A stretch of 64,000 bases of DNA from Phoronis australis (taxonomy: Eukaryota > Phoronida > Phoronidae). The notes beneath the pieces were generated by a model. It ran no database searches, was not told the DNA's origin, and saw only the letters and a list, made by a program, of their open reading frames with translations. This document shows positions 49,666-60,400 of the stretch, piece by piece. The number at the start of each line of letters is the position of its first letter. The stretch's first letter is position 1. Made by a program: the position numbers and the translations under genes. Location: positions 479,357 through 543,356 of the forward strand of contig NMRA01000061.1 of assembly GCA_002633005.1 (NCBI GenBank). The letters are read 5' to 3'.

Positions 49666-52600
49666 AAACATAATTTCGAGATCTATCTTGAATAAAAAGG
49701 TTAGACCCCGGGAAAAGTTCCCCTCTCTTACGAAAAGTTCTTACTACGTACACTAACCAAAATTTTGATCAACTAAAAATATTCTCCGAGGAGTGAAATG
49801 GAAATTCACTCGTGATTATTTTTAAACTCAACATCGTGGCGTTTTGTTTCATGCATGGAGTATGTAAACAGCGAAGTTATTTGTTTGTTATTAATCTAAA
49901 TTACTTGAAAGTTTAAACGTGAAAAAATGATGTAAAATTCAAGTGCAAAAGTGAAATCAAATTGCAGCATGACATTGGATCAACGTGGAAACGTTTCCGT
50001 TGTCAGTGGAATTTTCGGGTTCCGAAACCTGCATCAGCTTTGTGTATCTCTAAAATGCATTTGCTAATGTGCACCGTGAATACTCTAGGTGTCGCTATTC
50101 ACAATTGCTTGCGACGATACCAAATACAAGTAAGCAGTTTTCGCCTTTGAACAGTGAGATAGCGTATTGATTTCTGTATTGTTTTCACGGACCTCACGAA
50201 ATTGAATGAGCATCAAACATTTTGGAACGTGGGTCAACGGGACCTCAGCGTTTGGAAGTGTAGGACGAACACTGGCACAAGTTTGCTTGAACACCTTTTC
50301 ACGAGTATGATGCTTTTTGAACCAGAAGTTCGGTTATTACAAGTTACACACTGAAAATTAAAAGTTTAATAGTGCGTTATGATGTTCTCATCTTAGCGAC
50401 TATCTTTGAAGTGTTTAAAATCCCATCAGCAAATACTTCAACTTGACGTGGCTTGATGTTAAAGAAACATTGTAATAACCAAAACTCTCAACGGCCACGT
50501 TCGCTCGCTAGATCACCTGCTCACTACAACACCTGCTGTTACTTTTCCACTAGTTCGAAAATGATGTGCTCAAGTTCACGCGTTACATTAACCTTAAACT
50601 GAACGCAACGTGTTTGTTTCACCAAGTCCCGTTATCATTACGTTGACATACTGTAAATAAATGATGCGCTTCAGATGGCGAATCCACACCGGAATGCGCA
50701 GATAAAAATTGCAGTTAGACCTGATTTCAACAAAGCCACATCGAGGTGGGTTTCTAGATGAAGGAGGCATTTAAATTTTGGTAATGTATTCCTATGAGGT
50801 TTAAAACTGAGGCCACGTTTTACTTACTTCTGTCATTCGTCTCTGAAAATCTTCAATATTCGTGAACTAAATTTGCTGTCAGGGAGTAGGCATTGGACAC
50901 TTCAATATTAATTACGTTGAGTCAACTGACTTGAGCGTTATGTATATTAGCAATTAGCAGAAAATCAACCTTTTTCAAAATCATTAAATATATTCTTATC
51001 AACACAATTTAAAACGAAGATATACACAGAGAATTCCTTAAGATGACGTTTCCCGACGTTAAGTATGGTCCTGGACTGAATATCTTTGACCAACAAGGAA
51101 GTTCATTTCAGTTTTTGTTCATTACATACAACAGCTAAATTAGTCCTTATGTTGGAAAGATTTTGGGACGAGGTTTAAACGTTTTGAGGTGTTTACAAGA
51201 CTGTTCAAATTTATCTCTTCGGAATAGTATCTGTGTGAAATGATAAATTAGTAATTACATTCAGGTGAGAGGTGAATTGACCCGAAGAGTATCAATTATG
51301 CTATTTTGCTCTTCCACAAAAATTGTCGTATGGGTGCATCATCGGAAGAAATTTTAGACTCTTCGCTGAATAAATGGCACAGGAATTTCTATTCTTGAAT
51401 AAGCAAATCGAACAGTCCACGATTAAACGACTTGAACATGTTTTTGGATCATACAACATAACTGTGTTACGCCTCTCCACCACTTAAGGAAGGCTTTGTC
51501 TGAAAAATAAGAACATCACGTTCTTGTTTTCTTTTCGTGACTAGTACTGACACTTGTATCTTCAGAATTGAGGACGAATAGAATATGGCTCTAATCTTGC
51601 ACACGATTTTTACAGAGAAGGTTTTTATACAAATTCAAGAGAACGAGTGAGATTTGGATTGTCAGTCTTTAATATTTTATGTCTGCCGGGTGTTAACTAG
51701 AGGTTAGTGATATTTATCTCTTGAGGCCTGTATATCAGTTCCAATATGCCTATTCATTTCGAAAGAAAGTAAACTATTACATCACCTGCCAACCGTGAGG
51801 TGTTTTATGCAATTCACTTGGATAGATTTATAATAACAGGTTTTCTTTTCGTCTCTTGTATTCGCGAAATACAAACAACTTTGTTGTACAAGATACATAC
51901 ATGTACATTAGAGCCATAACCTTCATCCAGTTTTCGACGGCAGAGTGGGCGGAGTTTCTTTTCCGTGATTTTATTTGCTGTATAAATTTGTCGGTGGTCA
52001 ACAAGTTTATTGACCTTTAAATTTGTTTGCTAACAGGCGAAAAAAAGACAGTGTACACAACAAAATCCGTGCTATGAATGTTAACATCTGTATTAGGCGG
52101 CCACACTGATTCATGGACTTGTCTCGTTTATTTTGCTTTCCGTATCAACACTTGATCATTTCTGAACATTATATTTTTGCAGAGGACTTCTCAAAAATAG
52201 TTACTTTTGTGTCTTTCTTTGTATACATGGAAGTTAGGGGCCGACGATCTAACGGCCATAATCGGCTTTAACGCATTTTTCAGTATCATTGTTGAATGCG
52301 GGGATGTCCGCCGGGAACACTTAGAGTATTTTCGTAGCATCATATTTCGCCTCGGGCATGAGATTGGCTGTATGGCTGAAGTCCGATCATGCGCTGATAG
52401 CGTTCATCTCCGAGGGAAAATTTGAGACTACAAAAATACCAGAGGTGTTCTGGATGCCGCGGGGGTTGTGAGCGGGTAGATTCCACGTTGGTGCTGATTT
52501 GAGAAAACTGCTTTTCTCGACGATTCAAAATCGAGGTTTTTGTTGGCACTAAAAGTTCTACGTTATTACGAACTCAGTCTGAATGTCAATGACTTGATAT

Positions 52601-54933
52601 GCTCATTAATGTTTTCATGCACGTATGTTTAACCTAGGACTGACTAGATTCGAGTGCAAAACTATAACTCGAAATTTTTTGCCGGTGTCATCAATTGCGA
52701 AGTTCGTACTTTGGTAGAACAGACAATATCAAATATTAAATGGAGGTCGAGTTCGAAGATAAGTTAAACGCCCCAGTACAATATTCTAACAGGTGAAGCA
52801 TCTGTCTACCAAGATGCAAGAACTTCCCCTCCTTATCTCGAGCTTAGCTCTGTTTTTCTTCGCAATAAGTGTTCTTAACATTTGCGTTAAAGTACATTGC
52901 GATTTGTGCAGGAAAGCACATTACCCAGATTCGCAAAAATTGATACCAACGCTCAAGGTATAACTACCACATTTTCAGTCTGAACTCCGTGCAGTTTTAA
53001 TTCGACTCTAGGTCCCTGAGTGCGAACTTTGTGCAACTAAAGACACTCATCTCGAGTTCATAACCAAGTAGAGGAGAAAGTATAAAATCTAAAATGGAGT
53101 TCGACGTCGATTGGATTTGGGGTCCTAGATGAGATGTCTTGGTCATCTTAAAGCCCAAGCTTTTGACTAAGGCTCGTGTAATGTGACCTACGCAACCCGG
53201 GGCGTTGTTTTCTGATAAAAGTCACCCAATCGCGGCAAAGGTGTCAATCCTTAGGATTACATTGCTAATTATGCCTGTACGTGTTGGACTTTGTTATTGT
53301 CTACCACGAAAAAATGTGTAGATCGAAATAAATTTATTTAAGATTAGAAAAGATAACGTTGTACCAACACGTACTTGTATACGATTGATAACCATGAAGT
53401 GTTCAGTATTTACATGTATTTGAACATTAATCAACGAGTAGTCAACAATTTAAACTTTCCTGTGCCAATTTTCATATTAACAACGATCAAAAGCGTTTTT
53501 TGGTATTACGGCTTACAAAAAGGTGACAGGAGAAAATTTGAAATGATATAACTAAATAAGTAACTGCCGTATGTAATAGATACGGATTATTAAATTCAAC
53601 TTGTATGGTTTTGACAGGTCGCCATTTATTGTAACTGTTGAGCGTTACGCAATTCTCCAATAACCTTTTCGTTGCGAGGCAACAGGTTGACAAGTATTGA
53701 TTAAAATGTTAATTAGATTTTTGCCAAATGGCTAATTTACACTTGAATAGCTGCGTAATATTGTGAACAATAAATCACGTTCCGCTGACGATCAGAAAAC
53801 TGGAAATGCACGGAGAACTGCAAATCATTTTGTACACGTTGCGCGCAGCCGTTTATAGAGTCTAAACAAATTACGTGTACACGTGCAAGGTTTTTCCAGC
53901 AAACAACGTCTTCAAAAGACAATTTCATGTTTGAAACAACTTACAGAATAACCACCCGAGAACCTCAAGTTTTCTGGTGGCCGACTTTTCTCGCAATTCT
54001 ATCTCCTTGCACAGCAAACTCCCTATTACCAATGTAAGGTTTAGTACTGTAGGCGATTCACGAGCATCTTTGGTAATTTGTGTATCTATGGTGACGAAGC
54101 ACCATGGGCCAGAATTTTGGTCAAGGCAAAAGATCACCAATACACCGAAAAAAGGAAAAAAGCTAACGACAAGCTAATAAATGCATAAGCTTGCGATAAA
54201 CAACACGAAATAAGTAAACAATTATGTTTTAGTTTTTCAAGAGTCCAGTTGGTCCAAGCAGAGAACTTTTGACAGTTGGACAGCAATCAGTTCAGTAATC
54301 ATTATGTACAAAAGCCTCATCATAATATATCTATAAGTGCAGGGCTATAAACCCGGTTCGCTTCATCAGTTGTGTAAAGCTTTTTTACAACGAGTGCATC
54401 AGCGGACGTAATTTTATCACAAGCTAACCTTTAGTTCAGTTATGTTCGTATGGCAAGATCCCCTGTTTGATTTTCACAATGCAGTCTTTGTGTGTTCGCA
54501 AAATAAATATGCAAAATACAAACATGTGCCCATGGGAATATTCTCTGTTTACACCGATCCAATTCATAATTTGGTCTCGTTTTTTCGGAGCCAATGAGTA
54601 CCTGGGTTCATCGTCAGTGGAAACTTAATCATCAATTTACCTTGTATGACCTTTCAAACATGTGCAGCACTACAAGTAAATGCTCGAATTTAATTGGTAA
54701 GAAAGGGCACATTGTATTGCTAAACTCTTAGAACATGGAGAACCAAGATTGGTCATGAAGCGTTTTAAATTAATGGCCCTTGCAACATAGCACTCTTTCA
54801 CCTGAAGATATCTTTATCTAATTTCAGATGTCTTAATGACGAGAAGACGTCTAAAGTCACATTAGCCGAGATAACGGTGGCAATTTTTAACAAGGATCGT
54901 TGACAAGCACTCGAAGCACATCGCAAGTGTTCA

Positions 54934-56673
54934 ATGACTTGCGTTGGAGAAAACCCACGGACAATGAACACGAAGGCGTTTCAAGATTTGCGTACGTCCG
55001 ATCAACGCACATTTGCGTACAAAATTGACGCCGGCATGCACCGGAAATTAGAGAACAAACAACGAGTGGATGGCGTGGGTACGGAGCAAGTAACTAAGCA
55101 ATTCGAAATGGAGAAACACTTAAGTGATTCCGAAATTCGTAAAGGCCAAAAGAGTATAAAAAAGAAGATGCTGTTTCTCAAACATCGTCTCGACGAATGT
55201 CGCGAGAGACACGAAGCAAAGACCAAGCAAACACTTGAATGGGAAGAGAGAGAACGTGAGAGAATGCAAAAGGAGTACGAAGAGTCAAAGAAAGGCCGTG
55301 GACGCCGTGATAATTTCGTCACGAGTAAGTTTCCGGCCAAAAACAAACCTGTGGAAGAAGAGCCAGTGGGTGCTGTTACAAAGTCAGACGAACCTCCGAA
55401 ACCAAAACGACCGAAAGCGGATTACCATTACGAAATAATCAAAAAGGCTGCTTTATCAGAACCGTCTGCTATATGGTCAGTAAGGCGGGCGAGACGCACA
55501 ACGGACCAGGAGACCGGCCGATTTTTATACCGTGCCTTGACCGAATTGGAAAAGGTCGGTGAAAAACATCACGATCAATATCTTGAAAACATAAAAACAC
55601 TGCGCAAACTCGAAAAACAAACTGGCATGCGTCTTGATCAAAAAGGGACGCCTGACAGCATAAAGCGCGATGCGTGGTGGACATTTCGACCGGCAACACC
55701 GGTGCCCCAATCGAGCACGTTCATAAGTCAACTGGAAGTGAAGGAAAAGGCACTACAAAGAACCATCGATAAGCTCAGGCAAACGTATCCGCCAGCCACG
55801 TCGCCAAATATTCATAAATACCCGCATAAACTTGAACCTATCCAGGCGACGCGAGAACAAGCGCTATCTATTCCTCCGTTAAATGGGGAGCAGACGACGC
55901 CACAACTTGGTGAACGAGGCAAAACCGATAGTCATGTGATGGAGCGCAGAGTAACATTCGCAGAGGATAACAACAATCGGAGTAAAACTATGATAGCAAC
56001 CAAAGAGGATGCTCTTTCGCGTAAGTCTATCATCGAAATAAAACAAATCGAAAAAGTAAAACTAGAAGAGTGCCAAGCACGCGTCGCCCATTTCTTAAAC
56101 AAAGCAAATCCGAATGCAAATTTGCCACCACCAAAAGACAAGTTTGCTAAACAGGAAATAAAGCCAACGATAGAACTGCCAAAAATAAACGTTCTTCTAT
56201 TGTCAGCCGAAAAATATAAAGAAGCAGAATATAACCCTTTCATGGAAGGATTGGAACTTCCAAAAATATCGAGATCACGTGATTTACTTGACAACAGTTC
56301 CAAGGAAATGGGCGCTATGTGGGCATGGTTAGGTTTTGAAACAAAGGAAGACTTCGTGGCAGCCGTGAAAGGCTTTAAAAAATCTAAGAAACGTGAGAAA
56401 GAAGAAGACGAAGAAAAGGGTCCCCAGAGCGAGGTACTAGCTCAACTTGAGAAAGCAGGCGTGGATGCTGCCCAGCTGAAGAAACTTGCTCAACTGGAGT
56501 CAATGTTGCCTGATGGGTTCAACGACCTTGACATTGAGAGCGATGATGAGACTGAACAGGAGGTCGAAGATGAGGAAGACCCTAGATTTGCACTTTTTGA
56601 TAAAAAGGTGGTATCGAATAAGAAAAAGAAACCTTTACAAAAGACCAAATCAACAGTTTCTCTGAAATCTTAG
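54934..56673 (+). CDS. Unrecognised intronless charged coiled-coil-type protein (579 aa)
   Basis: A single 579-codon frame. I do not recognise the family. Residues 56-120 are a strongly charged, probably helical coiled-coil segment (IKKKMLFLKHRL, WEERERERMQKEYEE). Around 157-165 is a Pro/Lys patch. Residues 177-235 (IWSVRRARRTTDQETGRFLY..) and 260-285 look helical. PTIELPKINVLLLS lies at about 412-425. Residues 460-480 (MWAWLGFETKEDFVAAVKGF) may form a small helical module. The C-terminus has an acidic block (about 532-549) and a basic end. No TM segment or signal peptide. The start may be residue 1 or Met11. No in-frame ATG lies upstream before a stop. Two AATAAA follow at 56737 and 56743. 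A TTTCAG acceptor-like site at about 54828 could end a 5'UTR intron. Confidence 0.78.
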   Translation: MTCVGENPRTMNTKAFQDLRTSDQRTFAYKIDAGMHRKLENKQRVDGVGTEQVTKQFEMEKHLSDSEIRKGQKSIKKKMLFLKHRLDECRERHEAKTKQTLEWEERERERMQKEYEESKKGRGRRDNFVTSKFPAKNKPVEEEPVGAVTKSDEPPKPKRPKADYHYEIIKKAALSEPSAIWSVRRARRTTDQETGRFLYRALTELEKVGEKHHDQYLENIKTLRKLEKQTGMRLDQKGTPDSIKRDAWWTFRPATPVPQSSTFISQLEVKEKALQRTIDKLRQTYPPATSPNIHKYPHKLEPIQATREQALSIPPLNGEQTTPQLGERGKTDSHVMERRVTFAEDNNNRSKTMIATKEDALSRKSIIEIKQIEKVKLEECQARVAHFLNKANPNANLPPPKDKFAKQEIKPTIELPKINVLLLSAEKYKEAEYNPFMEGLELPKISRSRDLLDNSSKEMGAMWAWLGFETKEDFVAAVKGFKKSKKREKEEDEEKGPQSEVLAQLEKAGVDAAQLKKLAQLESMLPDGFNDLDIESDDETEQEVEDEEDPRFALFDKKVVSNKKKKPLQKTKSTVSLKS

Positions 56674-57423
56674 CAGAGAGCTAAATGGAGATGTCATTGA
56701 ACTGATGCATTAGACTGTTCAAACAGTCATGCCATGAATAAAAATAAACTAGTCATTTGAGTACTATAAATGATTGTGTATTTTCATCACCAAAGTAAAA
56801 AACACAAGTATTCTTTTATCATTAAATAAAATATAACAAGAAAACAGAAACAACATTGCATGAGACAAAACTATCAATGTATCACAACAGAATAGGTGGC
56901 CGTGAGTTTCAGGTCTCACCATGTCACAAAACGTGTCTTACCATAGTTCACGACAACATATTCACAAGTTTAATATTTTCGCATGAAATTCCCAGAGGCG
57001 GTGCCACTTACTTTCTGTGCTAATCTCAGCCATTTCATTTATTCCGATGGGAAAATCCGGTATTTACTGTCCAGTAGTACAAAAGAAATATTTAAGAATT
57101 GAGAAGCTGGTAAATGAAAATTCTTGGTGTTGTGGGTAATTTTGACAAAAGTTCAAGAAATTTTATTGAAAAGTTCAAGCTCAAACCATAATCAGCAGAC
57201 TTAGATAAAAGAAGTAAACTTAAGTGGGCAAACTTGGCAGACATCTAAAGCTCACAGTTAAAATGAGATCCACATCATAATTCAAAAACCGTACCCTGAT
57301 ACATGATTTTGAGCGAATAACTTTTCATGAAACAAGGTTCTAAACTAACCCAAGACCTTCAGTACAATCAGATCTTCATGTGTTCTATAGACCTCAAAGT
57401 CTTCAAGGCCACAATTTGTGACG
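56674..57423. other. Convergent 3' intergenic region
   Basis: Lies between the ends of the intronless 579-aa gene and CAMKMT. Minus-strand AATAAA at 57167-57162 and 57043-57038 are candidate CAMKMT poly(A) signals. Nothing coding is seen. Confidence 0.65.
56737..56748 (+). terminator. Tandem AATAAA poly(A) signals
   Basis: Two back-to-back AATAAA, 64 nt after the stop of the 579-aa frame, support it as a real transcribed gene with a short 3'UTR. Confidence 0.6.
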
Positions 57424-60400
57424 TCATAACTTCTCCATAAGCAGCAACTGTGGATAATGTATATTTTCATCATATTCCTCAACACCTTTATCTTTCATCT
57501 GAAATAAAAAAACGTGCTGTTCAGATGAATTTTTGAACAGATCACGGATACACTATGAACAAAAAGGAACAATCAAAAGAGAAGGTAGACCCCCAGTCTT
57601 TGATTCAACACCCTGCGGGACATTTTGATCAATCTCTTTGAGTCACCAGCATCAAAAGGTTTATATTTTAAACACTGCAACTAAAGCCTGCTTAACGTGA
57701 CGCAGGAAGATGACTGGGTCAAGTGTAATGAACAGTGACTTGGAGACATAAGTCAAAACTTTTCACTAACGCACTCGCTTTAAAATTACTTGCCATGTAA
57801 CTGTAAGAAGTCACACTTTAGAAATAATTTAGGAGCAGCTTGCAATTACGAGTATATTTTCAGAGACCCCATGTACTTTAGCTGAGGTGAGAGAAATTAT
57901 TTTTCATAAATAGAAGTCAAAGCGTAAGATGAAAGGTCTGACTTAGGTCCGCTTTTCATGAAATGGGCCTTTGTTCTTAAGTATGGTTCATACAAATACA
58001 CGACTGACATTAGTGTCTCCATAGGTATGGTCACTACTTTATCATGCTAAAACTCTAAAACATATGTCTATTTAGAATGTACAATAGCAAACAAATGATG
58101 GTCACATTAATGTACAATGCTGTTTGTAGAGCTTGTGTTTAGGGCCATTGCAATTCAATTAATCACCTTGTGAGATGTGAAAAACCTTTGAAAGAGTTGC
58201 GGCATTTTGACATTAACAGTACTGGATGTGTTTAAGTTTATATCATGGTAAAGATAAACTCCAACTAAGTGACGCTAACTGGATATATACACATACATTG
58301 CACAGTAGTTGCTATCTCCACTCCTTATGCAAACGCATTTGAACTCGATAAAAAAAACAGCAGCAATGACAATGTTACCTTTGTTTTCACCCAGTATATA
58401 ATATCCTTTCAGCCAAAATTGCCTGAGTAATGCGACCTTGTAAGTTCAACCATTCAGAAGTAGTTGCATGACACGAATGGAGTTATGTAGTAATTAAAAC
58501 GCTCAGGTTACTTCACACAGACCAGAATCATTTTCAGCAGTATTGTATTTTGTACAAAAAATGTATCCACACTAAAGAATTGTTGTCTCAATACCCAAAA
58601 ATCTAAACACAATAGTTACCTAAATTTCACCCACAAGTTTTGCCTATAATTTACAACAAGGCATTATGAAAGCTGCTAAGATATGTCGTAGAATAAACCT
58701 TCCATAGGCTCACAGGAAAGGTTGAAAACTGCAAGTTTATGTGGCCTCAGCAATGTGTCTTTCCGTGTTCCTTGTGTGACCTAATACTCCATCACAGGGT
58801 ATTTAACTGCAATGACCCAGACTTAATTATAACGCTGAGACTCCGGGCGCAGTGCAAGTCAAGTGTCTAAGACCATAACTACTGTCTGGTAAAATCTCAC
58901 CAATTTCAGAAAAAACAATCATCAAAATAGCGATCTTTCCAACTTACAAAGGCCTCTATCATTGCTGTGAATGTCCGCAAATTTTCAAAATACTGTCTAG
59001 TGGTAGCTAAAAGCATCACTTTGTTGCTCCATATCTTTCAGGGGAAAATCAAAAATAAAATTTCCCTTGTGCGCCATATTGTGTCCTAAATTAGTGAGAT
59101 TTTACTGGAGTTACTTTTAGTGTTTCAAAATGAGGGCCTAAACAGAAAATTTCAACAATGTACTGTATATGACTGAGGCACCCAGTGGTTGAATACGCTA
59201 GTTTAAGTTTAAGTGCCCATCACACTCACCACTGTACCATGACGGCACATCTTCATAATGGAGACACCATAAAAATTACTTTAAAACTTATTAAAACAAC
59301 TACCTCAAGGTGTCGCTGCCACACCACGTCATCATATTGCACAAGCTTTTGAAATGTGAATCTTGATGATATAAGATCTGTGAATGCCTCAAAAGTTGAT
59401 CCGCGGCTCGGAGCAAATATAATAGCAGTTCCCTAAAGACAAAACACACTTGTTGAACGGATGAAAATAGTCAATGATTCAATTACAAACAAAGATCTCA
59501 ACACAAAAGCTACAAAAAATTTCTTAAAATCAGAGCTCGTGATTTTTAACAGTTTTCACGAATTTATTAGAAATCTTCTCATTAAAAACAAAGTCCACGA
59601 ATAGCTGGATGAATGAGTAGCAACAAAGATGAAGGACTGCAGAACAGCACTTGAGGGGTACTTGAAAGGTTTCAACAGGTTTCGACACTTTAGAGTCGCA
59701 TCAAATGCTACCTTTGGGACAATAGCAGGTTATAACATGCCCACATTTTGAGAACCAGTTTGATGCCCGTTATTCAGAGGAGAAAACTGGTTCTCCAAAT
59801 GTGGGCACACTATATCAAACTATTACCCCGTTTGGTCGGGAGTACACTTCAGAATAATACCAAAGTGAGGTAGTGATCCAAACAGACACAAAAACGTATG
59901 ATTCATGATTACTGAAGAGTGGTTCTTCATACAGGGCCTTACAGCTGTTGTCTATGAACACCAGCAGAGTGGTTCTTCATGCAGGGCCTTACAGCTGTTG
60001 TCTATGAACACCAGCAGAGGGTGCCATAATTTTTGTGGGAACCAGACATTCATCAGACCCCAGTAGACAGAGCCAGGGAGCTCCACAACATTGGGAAATT
60101 TATTTTATAGCAAGTCCAGTAGTCATGATTCACAATTTTTTGCTTCTAAATATTCACCTGGTTGAATAATAATAATAATATCCATCATCGAATGTTCAAA
60201 ATGTTACAGAGAACACTACGTAGCAAAAGGAGTCCATCCGTTAGTCTTGATTCGCTACTCAGTTGAACTGCACAAGTTCGCATACGTCATTCAGTTTAGG
60301 CTTCATCTCATGGTATGTGGTTTGAAATCAATATCTGAGCCCAATTAATATGCATAAATCAGAGCCTACCCTGCTACATACCTGAGGCCTTAATACGGAA

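Larger units (their letters stand above)
40802..54933. other. Gene-free stretch, part 2
   Basis: About 14 kb without a supported gene. It holds degenerate ACCCATTTGG repeats, a 27-bp minisatellite, a CCCCA tract and a dispersed 40-bp repeat. The longest frame (46562-47059, GTG start, first ATG at 46586) has no recognisable domain or splice context and is treated as chance. Near 49535-49560 is a G/C palindromic patch (GTGGGGCTATAGCCCC). Confidence 0.5.

Noticed and set aside
53276-53375. Small inverted repeat GTACGTGTTGG/CCAACACGTAC as an element
   Set aside because: Only 11-bp arms about 75 bp apart in AT-rich DNA; too weak to call.
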